Of a DNA stretch of 64,000 nt, positions 11,301-22,800 are shown one piece after another (position 1 is the first letter of the stretch; each line of letters begins with the position of its first letter). The stretch comes from Ailurus styani (taxonomy: Eukaryota > Chordata > Mammalia > Carnivora > Ailuridae): contig LNAC01000030.1 in NCBI GenBank assembly GCA_002007465.1, forward strand, positions 7,487,322 to 7,551,321, in the 5' to 3' direction. The notes under the pieces were generated by a model that was not told the origin of the DNA, searched no databases, and worked only from the letters and a program-made list of their open reading frames with translations. A program made the translations under genes and the position numbers.

Positions 11301-11534
11301 AAAGAAAAAAACAGAACACACACAAGTCCTAAGTGCCCAGCTCAGTTCATTGCGGCAAATAAATACACAATGCATAACCTGATCAATGAGTGAATGTGGC
11401 CAGTCCCCAGAAAGCCCCCTTCTCTGGCCCCCCAGGCACTTCCTCCCCCAGAGGTAACTGCCATTTGAGAAGTCTTTAATTATCGATGTACATAGCGTCT
11501 GTATCCCCCCTACGTAGTATTTTCTTTGGGCTGC

Positions 11535-11930
11535 TGCAACAAATTGCAACAAATTTGGTGACTTAACACAATTTATATTCTCACAGTCCCAGAGGCCAGA
11601 AGTCCAAATCAAAATGCTGGCAGGGCTGGTTCCTTCTGAAGGCTCAGGGGGAGAATCCATCCCATGCCTTTCTCCTAGATTCTGGTGGCTCCCGGCAAGC
11701 TCGTTGGCGTTCTTGGAATGTGACAGCCCTCCGTCTCTGCTTCTGTCTCTCCACAAGGCCTTTCCCTCAGTGTCCCTCCGTGTCTCATCTGTCTCCCATG
11801 AGGACATTCTCATTGGCTTTAAGGCCTACCATCATCCAGGATGATCTTAACTACATCTGCAAAGACTCTAATAAGGTCATATTCTGAGTGGATATGAGTT
11901 TTGGGGGGGGGTACTATTCAACTCACCACA
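11535..11930 (-). mobile_element. MLT1-type ERVL-MaLR solo LTR, inverted
   Basis: 'tttgggctgctgcaacaaattgc', 'ttatattctcacagtcccagaggccagaagtcc', 'agggctggttccttctgaaggctcagggggagaatcc' and 'atctgcaaagactctaataaggtcatattctgag' match the reverse complement of an MLT1 LTR. Only LTR sequence is present, with no retroviral genes. The minus-strand open frame of 175 codons here is a by-product. Confidence 0.8.
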
Positions 11931-11934
11931 CCCT

Positions 11935-12055
11935 ACAAGCCTGCAAGCCCCAGGGAGCCCAGTGGTGTCACTCACCTTTGGATCCCCAGAACCTAGCCCC
12001 GGGGCCTGGCGTGTGTGAGCTGCTCAGGAAATGTTGGCCGAATGGATGAACAGCT
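11935..12055 (+). mobile_element. L2 3' end
   Basis: 'ggatccccagaacctagccccggggcctggcgtgtgtgagctgctcaggaaatgttggccgaatggatgaa' is the L2 terminal motif. Confidence 0.6.
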
Positions 12056-12399
12056 GTGTGTCACGTGGTGGGGGTCAGTGAGCGACTGATGAGTGAATGA
12101 GACTCAGACATGGGTTAAGGGTAGACGCAGAGGGTAGAAATGATAACGGGTGCCATCCCTTGAGCACCTGCCTTCTCTGTGTGGTTCCATTTAATCCCGT
12201 GTTATGGAGAAGTAGGGGGACCGTGCGTCCCGACTTACCTGGGATGACGTCAGTTGTGCCCATTGTCCCAGGATGGCGAGTACCTATTTCGTGCCCACTC
12301 TGCCCTTTCATTCTCAGAAGTGTCAGTAAATGTGTGGTCCCTCCACAGGTGAGGCAGCCGGGGCCTTAAAGTGTCCTGACGGGACTTCACTCAGCACCT

Positions 12400-12975
12400 G
12401 ATTTGTACCCACCTGAGGTTCTAAAGCCCTTGTCCTCACCTGCTAGTACGGTGGTTGTAAATTAGGAGGAGGGGTAAATAAGCTGGTGTCCTCGGACTCT
12501 CTCAAGAGAGAGGGTAGAGTGGGCTTCCTCCTGCGACTGCCGAGGCCAGCTCCCTCCCTGCTCCGGTCCAGTGACCTGTGGAGGAGAAGAGGTGGCTCAT
12601 GAGAACGAAGGGACCCCCTGGAGGATCCCAGTTTGGAGGTGAACAAGACCTCAGAGATGGAGGATGAAAAGAGGGGGCCCCCTCCTGGCCAGGCAATGCC
12701 TTAGGAGAAAGGTCTCAAGGGAGAAAGCCCCCCAGGAAACATTGTCCCCTTTCCCTGATGCCCAAGACAAAAAGGCCTGCAGAAAAGACTGGAAAGTTTC
12801 TGAACATAGACATGACAAGGGGCTCACTCAGACGCTGCATCTTCCTCCTCAAACCTCCTCCCTTTCCAGATTCCCCATCTTGGTCCGTGAACTCCCAACC
12901 ATACAGACCAGCTACATAAGTCACAGGGCCCAGGGCAAAATGAAAATGCAGGGCTCCCTTCTTAAAAAGTTATGA
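12400..12975. other. No gene or clear repeat recognised
   Basis: GA-rich unique-looking sequence between L2/MIR-like remnants and the SINE at 12978. No splice-flanked coding pattern was found. Confidence 0.5.
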
Positions 12976-12977
12976 CT

Positions 12978-13168
12978 AGGGACGCCTGGGAACCTCAGTC
13001 AGTTAAGCATCTACCTTTGGCTCAGGTCATGATCCCAGGGTCCTGGGATTGAGTCCTGCATCAGGCTCCTTGCTCAGCGGGAGCCTGCTTCTCCCTCTGC
13101 CTGCCGCTCCCCTTGCTTGTTCTCTCTCTCTCTCTGTCTCCCAAATAAATAAACAAACTCTTTTTTAA
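12978..13168 (+). mobile_element. CAN SINE, arctoid-type subtype
   Basis: 'ggacgcctgggaacctcagtcagttaagcatctacc', 'ggctcaggtcatgatcccagggtcctgggattgag' and an 'aaataaataaac' tail. Confidence 0.9.
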
Positions 13169-13561
13169 ATGTTATTAATAACTTCAGGACAGTGACAACG
13201 AGATATTAAAGAGGCGCTGAGTCCTTCTGAGTGCGGAATGGTGCAGGTCACGCGCCCATGAAGCTGACCCTACAACCGCCCATTACCCACACTGGAAACC
13301 TGACTTCCGTCTTTTGCTTCTCCCTCCCCCCACCCCACACACGGAGTCCTGTGGATTCAAGCTCACGAAACGGCTGCCCCTTCTCCACCTCAACTGTCAT
13401 GTCTCCGGTCTAGGCAGCACTTCTCCGCCCTGGACAACAGCGGCCATCCAGACAGCTTCCAGGCTGGCCTGCTCTGGCCCATCCCCCCGTTTGCAGCCAG
13501 AGAGAGCTCCCTACGGGCCAACCCAACCCTAGCACCTCCCAGCCACCTCCCAATGACACCT

Positions 13562-13962
13562 GCAGTGGATCGAACTGTGTTCCCCCCAAATTCACGTGGT
13601 AAAGCCCAAAGCCCCAATGTGACTGTATTTGGAAACAGGGCCTTGAAGAGGTAATTGAGGTTAAATGAGGTCACAGGGTGGGGCCCTGATCTGACTGGAC
13701 TGATGTCCTTTATAGGAAGAGAAAACACTGAGCTGGCTCCATCCTCTGCCCAGCACAGGCGCAGAGGAAACAATGCCATGCAGGGACCCAGGACAAGGGT
13801 GGACAAATATAGGCCAGGAAGAGACCATCACCAGAAACCGAGTCTGTTGTCACCTTGATCTTGGGGTTCTGTCCTCCAAAACTCTAAGAAAATTAATTTA
13901 TGTTAAGCTATGGTGCCGGTGGTATTTTATTGTAGCAGCCCGAGCGAACTAATACTGTTCCC
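13562..13962 (+). mobile_element. MLT1-type ERVL-MaLR solo LTR
   Basis: 'ggatcgaactgtgttccccccaaattcacgtgg', 'aatgtgactgtatttggaaacagggccttgaagaggtaattgagg', 'gatgtcctttataggaagag' and 'gtagcagcccgagcgaactaatac' run in MLT1 order. Only LTR sequence is present. Confidence 0.82.
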
Positions 13963-14794
13963 TGCTGCCTAAGTTCTGTCCCTGGTCCTTGTGGCCCTGT
14001 GTGGTTGGGACCTACCTCTTCGGCTATTGCCAGAATATCTTTCCTGTCTCGGGGGGCTCCACAGGCTCTCTCTCCCTTGGCTCTTCCACATGCTCTTCTC
14101 CTGCCTGGGGACTGTCCTCTCTACCTCTTCAACTGGGCAACTCCTGTTCCGTTTCCAGTCCCCAGCTTGGAAATGAAACGTCCCTGACACCTCCCACCCC
14201 TGCACAATCAAGGTAGGGCCCCTCTCCCCTGCCCCACAGCCCCTCCAGGCTCCCCCTCTTGTCGGTTGCACTTGTTACTCTGGTCGCTGCATATTTTAGG
14301 CTTCTCTTGACTGTTGTTCAGGAGTTCCTTGAGGACAGGGACCGTATTCCTCAGCATCTGCTGCTCCCACAGCTTCTTGTCTCTGGCAGCCCTTCCAGAA
14401 AGCTTCAGGCCAAAGAACAGGGCCAAAGGAGCAGGGCCGAGGGTGCAAGAGAGAGCTCGGTTAACTCTGTGCTCACCCTCTTCCCAGGGAGAATTTCAAC
14501 TGTGTCTTTTGGAATGGGTCATTCATTTACTTGGTCAACAAACAACCATTGCTCTCCCAGGGGCCCCGGGCCGGGAGCTGGATGCTGCAGAGGTGTCTGG
14601 GTCCCCACCAGGAGACACACAGACACCAGACCGTATTGAAAGAGGGTCTCCCTGGCAAGTCATGAGAAAGAAAGGACTCAGATCAGACAAGCCTGGATTT
14701 GCATCCAGGCTTCGCTCCTCATTAGTTGGTGACCCGGGGCAATCCACATGCCCCACTTTTTTAACCTTGAAAATGACCCTGACGTCCATCTGTT

Positions 14795-14945
14795 TGGATT
14801 AGCCGTTCTCAAACTTTTTGAGAACCCTGTACACTCTTAAGCATCACTGAAGCCCCTACAGAGCTTTTGTTTCTGTGGGTTATTTCTTTCAGTATTTACC
14901 ATATTGGAAATGAAAACTAAGACAAGCGAAAAACCTGAGAACACA
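14795..14945 (+). mobile_element. hAT-like DNA transposon fossil
   Basis: It starts with the terminal-type motif 'gttctcaaactttttgagaaccctgtacactcttaa' and continues 'gagcttttgtttctgtgggttatttctttcagtatttaccatattggaaat'. The same family seems to recur at 22305. I did not fix the family name. Confidence 0.55.
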
Positions 14946-15087
14946 CATACATTCCATTTCCCATCAGAGTAATGACATAATCTTGCCCCAGGACCTGTGC
15001 TCAACCAGAAGAGTGAGAAACAAAATCCCAGATCCCAGCTCCAACTTTACGAGGAAGTAGAAACAACCTACAGGAAACATTTTAGGG

Positions 15088-15319
15088 GAGCGCCGGGATG
15101 GCTCTCTTTTGAGAGTCCAACTCTTGATTTCGGCTCAGGTCATGGTCTCAGATACTGAGGTGGAGCCCTGAGTCGGGCTGAGCTCCGCACGGAGTCTGCT
15201 TGTCCCTCTCCCTCTGCTCCTCCTCCGACTTGTGCTCTTTCTCCCTCTCGCTCTTAATAAATAAATAAACAAACAAACAAACAAATAAATAAATAAACAA
15301 ATAAAATCTTTAAAAAAAA
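15088..15319 (+). mobile_element. CAN SINE, diverged, long (aaac/aaat)n tail
   Basis: 'gggagcgccgggatggctctc', 'gatttcggctcaggtcatggtctcag' and a tail of (aaat)n(aaac)n of about 60 bp. 'ttttagg' flanks both ends (near 15082 and 15323) and may be the TSD. Confidence 0.8.
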
Positions 15320-15329
15320 TTGTTTTAGG

Positions 15330-15645
15330 GGCACCTGGCTGGCTCAGTCAGTAGAGCCTGCATCTCCCTTTTTTTAAGTTTTGTTTTACTTAAATTTATT
15401 TCACGTAAACGTAAAATTTACTTGACTTAAATGAACATATGGTATATTATTATTTTCAGAGGTAGAGTTCAGTGATTCATCAGGTGTATATAACGCCCAG
15501 TGCTCATTACCTCACGTGCCCTCCTTAATGCCTGTCGCCCAGTTACCCCACCCTCAGCCCCCAGAATCCTTGAGCCTGTGACTCTCGACCTCAGGGTTGT
15601 GACTCAAGCCCCAGAGCAGGCAGAGATTACTTAAACTTTTTTTTT
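15330..15645 (+). mobile_element. Old CAN-type SINE split by an L1 fragment
   Basis: The head 'ggcacctggctggctcagtcagtagagcctg' (to about 15358) continues after the L1 insert as 'cctgtgactctcgacctcagggttgtgactcaagccccagagcaggcagagattactta'. That is the second half of the same old SINE. Confidence 0.75.
15363..15572 (-). mobile_element. Carnivore L1 3' end, inverted, inserted in the SINE
   Basis: 'atatggtatattattattttcagaggtagagttcagtgattcatcaggtgtatataacgcccagtgctcatta...gtgccctccttaatgcctgtcgcccagttaccccaccc' is the reverse complement of a carnivore L1 3' UTR. 'gagcctg' flanks both sides and may be the target-site duplication. Confidence 0.75.
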
Positions 15646-15829
15646 TTTAGTTTTTAAAACCAGCATTACAGATAGGCGGAATGGTGGTACGACTGGTACT
15701 GTGGAAATATTTGTCCTTCAGTTGATGGATAACAGCTGCCCTAAACCCTGTGAGTGTCCCCGGCACCCTGGCAGCCTCAGCCCACCACAGAGATCCTCTC
15801 GTTGTTATAAATAATTCTAGAAAGAATAC

Positions 15830-16200
15830 CCCCATAATTGTACCTCCTTTTGATAAATGCCTAGAATTGAGTTGAGTAAAAAGGGTGCATATTCTAAGGT
15901 TTTAGATTCAGATTTTCAAAATGCCCTGTAGAAAGTATATGTTAACTGAAACTCCCATCAACAAAATATGAAAGTGAACATTTTTCCATATCTTCTCCAA
16001 CAATATTTTTTGTAGTTTTTGTTGTTGTTTTGCTCAAAAATCTGAAAGATAAAAAATGGTATGTTGCTTCAATTTGCTTTTCTTTCATTCCTCAAAATGC
16101 TGAATATTCTTTCTCGGCTTATTGGCTATTTGCCTATTTGTGTGTTGGTAGGGCCTCTTTTTACTGTTTTATAACATATCTTTGAATATGAAGGTGATGG
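15830..16200. mobile_element. Possible L1 3' UTR-derived fragment
   Basis: 'aactcccatcaacaaaatatgaaagtgaacatttttccatatcttctccaacaatatttttt' resembles spacer sequence in old L1 3' regions. Family uncertain. Confidence 0.4.
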
Positions 16201-16599
16201 AGCTGCAAAGAAACATCTGGATTCCAGAATGGATTTGGGGACTGGTTTTCCCTCTCCTACTCTCTCTAACGCTTTCCATGGAGTTAAGAGAGGAATGATT
16301 TTTACTAATTCTGGAAAGGCTTTTTATAAGAGAAACCTTAAGATGGAGAATAAAAGATACTGAGATTACAAGTGCTTTTTATTTTAGAGGATTTTCCTCT
16401 CCAATGTACCGTTCCCCACTTTGAACTATAGAAATGTTGCTGTGTTCTTTGTAGCCAGAAACACTGAGTCATACTTCATGTGATCTTTCTGGCTTGCTTT
16501 ACTCTCTGGGCCAAGTGGGTCCCCACCCAGGAAACCTCCTCACTCACAAGCTGTGCTTATGCAGATAAGACCCTACTTGTCATCATCTCACCAAACCCT

Positions 16600-16795
16600 G
16601 ATGCACCATGTCTCTGCCACTCAGCAGCTGTGTGTCCTTGCATGAGTCCCTTAACCTCTCTGTGCCTCAATTCCCTCTGAAATGGGGAAAGCATTACCTC
16701 TCAAGGGTTTTTGTGAAGATTAGATAAAGTAATCTCTATAAGGCATTGGACACAGTATAGGTGCTCAAGAAACATCTGTCACACTGATAAGTGAT
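16600..16795 (+). mobile_element. MIR SINE
   Basis: 'tgccactcagcagctgtgtgtccttgcatgagtcccttaacctctctgtgcctcaattccctctg...aggtgctcaagaaacatctg'. Confidence 0.85.
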
Positions 16796-17624
16796 GATTG
16801 TTTTCTTTCAGTTTGTTCTTAGTGTCTGTGTTTGGGAGCTGTCCTTGTTCAGTTTTCTCTTTTCTTTCAGCTGAAAACTCACTCAACTTTTCAGAACAAC
16901 AATAAACCAAGCCCCTTTGCCTTAATCCACATGGGTTAGAAGCCTTTGGTGACAAGCAATAGAAATTATCTAGAGCTTAACAGAAAAGAAGTAAGCGGGG
17001 AGAATGTATTACAAAGACTCAGTGGTGTCTCAAAGATTCCAAGAGCTTGGAATGGGGATTCTTCTCCCTGTTTCTCCCTGAAGGTCTGTGTGTTTCCCAC
17101 TCCCTGTTTCCCTCTAGACTGGCTTTCTCCACCACTGTAGCCACCACCAAATGCTTCTCTCCGTTACAGTCTCTGCTACATGTAGAGACTCACTAACTGA
17201 CCCTAAATCCCCAAACCAGGATCTGGTTAGAGAGATTTTAATTGGCCCAGATTTGGCTACATCCAATCAGATGCTGTCCCTTAAGAAAAACACAGTAAGT
17301 AACTGCCAGAGGGCCAATGAGTTCACTGAAATTCCTCTTTGCAGCAGAGCCAGCTGAGAAGCTTAAGCTTTGAGAGGGATTAGGGGAGAGGTGACCAGAA
17401 ATTGCATCCAGAGCTCCCAGAATTGACCCCAGAAGGTCAGACCTTAAAAGATCTCCATGCTTTCCCACGTTTAACCTCTGCCCACATTTTATAGAGAAGG
17501 AATGAGGTCCAGAGGTATGTGTTTGTCTGAGGCAGTCCAGCCAATCAGTGACTGAGCTGGAACCAGAGCTCCTAGCACCATGGCCCAATCTCAAGGTTTC
17601 AGAAGACCAGACTCGATTTCTCCA

Positions 17625-17830
17625 AGAGCAGTGCTGTCTGATAGAACTTATTGTGATAATGGAAATGTTTCATATCCATGCTGTTCAAAATGGCGGCTCT
17701 TGAGCACTTCACATGTGGCCATCGAAGTTGAGAAACTGAATTTTAAATTTTACTTAATTTTAATTAATCTAAACTTAAGTCACCACACGTGGGTAGTGAC
17801 TACCATATTGGACAGGATAGTCCTATAGCT
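17625..17830 (+). mobile_element. MER5A-type hAT-Charlie fossil
   Basis: 'agtgctgtctgatagaactta', 'gataatggaaatgtttcatatccatgctgttcaaaatgg' and, at the far end, 'taccatattggacaggatag', the inverted repeat of the start. Confidence 0.82.
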
Positions 17831-18139
17831 TGAAGTCTTCTGGTCTCTCAGGAGAGGAATAGACATCAAATCTTCACCAGCTGAAGAATCAAAAGATAAA
17901 AACAGAATTCATGCAAAAAGATATATGGAGAAAACTATTACTTTGTAAAAAGTATTTAGTAATTATGGAAATGCAAAAAAAAATTGCTTTAAACTCTTTT
18001 TTTGTCTGTCAAACTGGTGAAAATAATTAACAGCTGTAAATTATACCATTTAATCTTCCAACAACCTTGTGAAATAATAATTTTGAGTGTTCTCAGAATG
18101 CCTGGGCCAATCATGCCTCCACCCTTTATGACCTGTGTG

Positions 18140-18242
18140 TTCTGAATAAACAACTTTGCCTTCATTTCCTTATCTGTTATTAATATTACTACCTACCTCA
18201 GAGGGTGTTTTCTAGAGGCAAATGGAAAACTGCTTGTAAAGG
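18140..18242 (+). mobile_element. MIR SINE (5' part of a MIR with a tripled 3' end)
   Basis: 'tttgccttcatttccttatctgttattaatattactacctacctcagagggtgttttc' is a MIR middle. It runs directly into the tandem repeat at 18244. Confidence 0.65.
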
Positions 18243-18243
18243 G

Positions 18244-18412
18244 CTCAGCATAGTACCTGGTATGTGATAGGTGCTCAGTATATGTGAGCTGGCAAACGGC
18301 ATGTACTCAGCATAGTACCTGGAATGCGATAGGTGCTCAGTATACGTGAGCTGGAAAACTGCATGTACTCAGCACAGGACCTGGCATGTGATAGGTGCTC
18401 AGTATATGCAAG
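18244..18412 (+). repeat. Tandem triplication, 62-bp unit
   Basis: Three copies of a unit beginning 'ctcagcatagtacctgg', at 18244-18305, 18306-18367 and 18368-about 18412. Each holds 'ataggtgctcagtata'. The unit is the MIR 3' end plus a short spacer, so this is a small minisatellite born from a MIR. Confidence 0.9.
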
Positions 18413-18419
18413 CAGGGAT

Positions 18420-20655
18420 TATTATCTCCATTTTACAGGCAGCTCAGAGAGGGCAACCTACTTGCTCCGAATTGCCCATCTGTTAAGGGTTGAGGCCAGG
18501 ATACACATTCAGGTGTCTCTAGCTCCAAAGCCTTCCTCTGGGCTGTCTCTTTACATGGCTCAGGATCCATTAGCGCTCTCCCTTCTGCCCCCACTCACCC
18601 CTTCCTTATTCCCCGCCTCTAGAACCCTGGTGACTCCGTGGGGTCTCTAGATTCTGGTTGTCCCTCAGACCTGGCTCCTGAGCTCCCCTCTGTGCATTGG
18701 GACCCTTCTCGACTGTACACATTGAGGGGGCTGCTGCGGACCTGCTGGTGTGGGGAGGAAGCTCCCATCAGTCCTGCAAGAAGAAAGAGACCAAGGCTGG
18801 ACCAGTGAGAATGAAGAGGAGGCAGAGGAAAGGGGAGCAAGCCATGAAGTGGCAGAGCTGACTTGCCTGGTCTTTGGATCCCAAAACCAGTTTCCTTCCC
18901 AACGCTCCACAGATACTCAGAAGCAGAAGCTGAACGTCCAGGGATGGGTGATAAACACAAGGATCCCAAGAACCTCACTTTACCTCTTATGAACTTGTGG
19001 GTCTTATAGTTAGGGAGCTGTTAACACATCCAGCTGCCAAATAATTAGTGACAAACAAAGCTTGTGAAAGGTGAAATTAGCTTCAGGATCCAACCACTCA
19101 CAGATCCTTTCTCTACCACCAACTGTGTTGGAAGGGCCAGGGTTGGTCAATGCGATCAGCACAACTCAAGGCCTAGGTTCCAAGAACATGCTAACCTGTG
19201 GTTTGCGGTTAGAGCGCCCCCGTGTGTTTCCACTTTGTCATAAGTTCTTTAAAGGAGCAATTATCGGTACCATCAAGACTTAATGAGTGAAGGGGCTTAT
19301 CTCCTTGAATCATTGCAACACCAAGTGGACATCCAGGCTGGGAAGGGCTAATGGACCACTGAGTGAGAGCGGCAGAGCCAGGACTCTGATCCGACTAGGT
19401 CAGCCTTCTCAGAAGCCTGTTCTTTCCGCGACCTTTCCCTGCATCTAACTGGTCTCCAGGCACAGAGCCTCGTCCTCAGGAACTGATGTGTGGATGGTTC
19501 CAGACCTCTGGAGGCTGCCAGCACCGGACTGGTCTCAGACTACAGTCCAGTAGCTTGTCCTCAATTCCGGGGCTGGCCCTTCTGTGTGGGTGACTGCACC
19601 CCCCACCCGCTCATCTTCTTCCCAGGTCCTACCCTAAACATTTAGCAAGCCAGGGCTGGAGGCTGGGACCACAGAAATGAGCAGGGTCGGACTCACAGCC
19701 CTTCCTTCTGGCATGAGTTCACTGAGAGGCAGTGCTGGGCTCTGGTGGAGACTCTGGGGTCAGACAACTTGAGTCCTGCTACTTTCTCCCCAGCGGACCG
19801 GTTCCTGAGCCTCAGCTCCCTCATCGCTCAGGTAGTTTGCATAAAGGTGACGGTGCGGACAGGAGTCAGGCCCTGAAGGTGGTAGCAGTCATTTTGCATC
19901 ATTCACCAAACTCAGGGCTTGCCATGGGTCAGGCTGTATGCAGGCGGCTGGAGACAGGGATAAATCCATGTGGTCTGTGAGGCCCAGAAAGGACCAAGAG
20001 GCATGTTTGTGAAAGGCTAGAGCTCCCATCCCTTTGTTCCTTCTCTCCCCACCCTCCCACAAATGCACAGAGACAGCAAGTCTGGGGACCACCTCCCACC
20101 CCAGGCCCGTCTTTGACCCGTGGGCCACTTCCTAGTGCCCAGCCTGCTACGAAGGGTGTGGTAGGGGTTACCAGCCAACATCTCAAAGCCCAGAGGAGCC
20201 TCCTTTTGGTGAGCAGCAAGCTCACGCCCATCCCAACCTGGAGAGGGAGAGCCCACCTGCTGTGAGATGGGTGCTGTGTTTTCCCATGCCTCCCAGGGCC
20301 AGTGTGCCAATAGGAACAAGAAATCTGGGGGGTGGGCTGGAGAAGTTGTCTGTAAAAGGGGGTGGGGCCCGGTGCCCTACTGGTCTGTTCTAGGCGTGAG
20401 GAGGTACAGGGGTGGGGGGGGGCTTCTCCTGACTCTGGAGGTAGGCATGTCCTCCTTGGGGCTGGGGGAGAGACCAGAGCATCCTCAGGTGTGAGGTGTT
20501 GGGAGAGGTCCTCCTCGCTGCCCTCCTGGCCAACTGTTTTCCTCTCCTGCCTCACCCTCTGCTGGTTGGGTTGGCCCAGTCCCAAGGAAGAGAAGCTCGG
20601 GACAGGAGGTGGCCAATTCATGCCCTGACCATGCCTGTTCTCCCTCCGAGCAGCT
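18420..20655. other. Intergenic; possible 5' region of the EF1A-like locus
   Basis: No gene or clear young repeat. From about 20260 to 20640 the sequence is G-rich ('ggggtggggcccgg', 'ggtggggggggg'). It could hold the lost promoter or non-coding first exon of the EF1A-like gene, but I can identify neither. The 296-codon minus-strand open frame across 19929-20819 overlaps EF1A exon 1 antisense and shows no family likeness. Confidence 0.4.
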
Positions 20656-20661
20656 GCCAGC

Positions 20662-20804
20662 ATGGGCAAAGAGAAGACCCACATCAACCTTGTGGTCATC
20701 GGCCATGTGGATTTGGGCAGCTCAACACGACAGGGCATCTCATCCGCAAATGTGGTGGCATTGACAAGAGGACCGTGGACAGGTTTGAGAAGGAGGCTGC
20801 TCTG
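20662..20804 (+). pseudogene. EEF1A-like coding exon 1 (residues 1-48 equivalent)
   Basis: The ATG at 20662 follows 'cagctgccagc' and opens [17 protein letters not shown]. One base is missing around 20717-20722, where GHVDSGKST should lie. The reading then shifts, and the likeness resumes in another frame as [16 protein letters not shown]. The G1/P-loop is thus lost. At the expected exon end there is 'tc' instead of 'gt'. Confidence 0.88.
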
Positions 20805-20934
20805 TCTGCGCCTCCCCACCCCTCCTTCCTAGCCTTGGATTCCCTGGGAGGGATGCCTCCTAGTGGGGGAGGAGACCGCTCACCTCTGCTGAGCACCTGC
20901 TGGGCTGGTAAGCACTTTCCTTCTCAGTCAAGCC

Positions 20935-21060
20935 AGGTGAGTGCTGTGGCTGCTATTTTCCAGTCAAATTTCAGACAAATGAGGCTCAGAAGGGTTAAAT
21001 AGCTTGCATGACAATGGTGCCAAAGTTTAAATCCCAGTGTGACACAAATGCCATGCTGTG
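20935..21060 (-). mobile_element. MIR SINE, inverted (intron 1 of the EF1A-like locus)
   Basis: 'ctattttccagtcaaatttcagacaaatgaggctcagaagggttaaatagcttgcatgacaatgg' is an inverted MIR core. Confidence 0.6.
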
Positions 21061-21094
21061 TCTCAGGAGCTAAAGTTGCCATTTAGAAGCGGGG

Positions 21095-21990
21095 GGGGGG
21101 GATTTATTTGCCAGGCATCTACTATGGACATTAGGGTAGCCCCCATGGATACAATGGTAAGTGCAAGCAAGCCTTACCCCCAGAAACTCCTGGCCACACA
21201 CCCTTCTGTCACACATGAAGCTCCGTAACAGACAATGAACATGTCCTGAGAGGCCTTGAAGGACTCCCAAAGGAAGGGATCTCCTCTGGACCTTGAGGAA
21301 ATGGGCCAGGTGTCCGTGAGCCACAAGGAGATTGGAACAGCAGGTGTAGAGCATCTGAGATGGAGAGTCATTGCCTTGTAGGACAGGAGACGTGGGCTTT
21401 GAGTGCCCTGCCCAAGAGCCTGGTCACTTTCCCTGCAGTGACTAAAGAATCTTAGGCATGGGAGTGATGAGAATCAGGTAAGATCTTTTTAGGAAGAGCA
21501 CACTGCTGCAGCATGGGGAGACAGGCTAAATGGCCCAATGCTAGGGGCTGGGAAGCAGGTCAGGAGGTTGTTGCCATTGACCATGGAAGCAAGGACAGTG
21601 GCCTGGGCTCAGGAAGCAGCAGTGGGCATGGAGAGTAATGGAGGTGGGGAATCCTGTGGAGGTCTGGAGTCCACAGAATTTAGGAGTCAGCTGTAAAGAA
21701 GGGGGTAAGGGAGGAAGGAGAGTGGAGGGTGGCCCCCAAGTTTCCAGCTTTGGCAACTGGAAGGTCAGTGAATACTGGGGCAGAGCTGATCTGGAGTCCG
21801 AACAGGTCTGCTCTAGATGTGTGAAATCTGAGGTGTCCACAGGGCTTTCTGTGCTCACATCCAGGAGGGCAGCTGAATATTGAAGTCTGGGGCTCAAGAC
21901 GAAAACCCCGACTGGGGACTAAACCACAGGAGTGAGTTGGAAAGGGTGAGGGACAGAGGGATGGGCGGAGCAAGAGCCCATGCAGGGGAA
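21095..21990 (-). mobile_element. L2 LINE, inverted (intron 1)
   Basis: 'ccaggcatctactatggacattagggtagcccccatggatacaatgg', 'ggagattggaacagcaggtgtagagc' and 'aggcatgggagtgatgagaatcaggtaagatc' track inverted L2 over about 900 bp. Confidence 0.6.
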
Positions 21991-22304
21991 GGAGAAGGGA
22001 GAGTCAGGAAGGGGGAGTGAAAACTCTTAGAGTTTTGAAGCATCAGACAAGACAGGAATACTCTGTAGAACCAGCTGCTGCTGAGATAGAAATAGGATGG
22101 AGAAGAAAAAGCAACAGGTCATAAATCAGTGCCACCAGCTATTCTCCTCATCTTGGCTTCCTCGGGTATAGTCAGAGTTGTTGTGGGGGTGCTTATGTGG
22201 CAGGGGCTACCAAGGAAATCGTTAGAACCGCGAGAAAGAGACTGGTCCATAGCCAACATGGTAGAAGCCTAGCCAAGAAGGTTATGGAAAAACAAATGAT
22301 CTGA

Positions 22305-22800
22305 TGGGGTGGTTCTCAAACTTTCTGGTCTCAGGAACCCTTTGTGCTCTTAAAGGCATCCCAGTGAGTTTGTTTATGTAAATTAGATCTATATATTTAT
22401 GATATTCAAAATTAAAACTGTGGTTTAAAAATGCTTAATTCACTTAAAAATAATAGTAATAAATGCCTCAATTATTAATGTAAATATCACACTTTTTTTG
22501 TGTATGAAAAGTAACTATTTTCCAAAACAAAGAATCTTGGGAGGGTGACATTTTTGCTGATATCGTTAATGTCTGGCTTAATAGAAGACAGTTGGATTCT
22601 CATCTGCTTCCTCAATCAACCTGTTGTGATTTCACTTGTCATGGAGCCTCTGGAAACACCACTGCACAATGATGAGAAAATGAGAGAGGGAAAAGGCAAA
22701 AAATGTCTTAGCATTATAAAAGCAGTTTTGACCATGCAAACTCTAAAAGGTTTCAGGGTCTCTGGACCCGTCTTTGATAGCTGCTTATCTAATGAATATT
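22305..22800 (+). mobile_element. hAT-like DNA transposon fossil (intron 1)
   Basis: 'ggtggttctcaaactttctggtctcaggaaccctttgtgctcttaa' at the left and 'aaggtttcagggtctctggacc' at the right. The same family as 14795, here nearly full length (about 500 bp). Family name not fixed. Confidence 0.5.

Noticed and set aside
11286..11813. 175-codon minus-strand open frame
   Set aside because: It lies across an inverted MLT1 LTR and a SINE; LTR sequence, not a gene.
13562..13962. Endogenous retrovirus genes near the MLT1 LTRs
   Set aside because: Only LTR-like sequence is present at 11535, 13562 and 57170; no gag, pol or env likeness between or around them.
19929..20819. 296-codon minus-strand open frame
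   Set aside because: GC-rich, antisense to EF1A exon 1, with low-complexity residues and no domain; open by composition.
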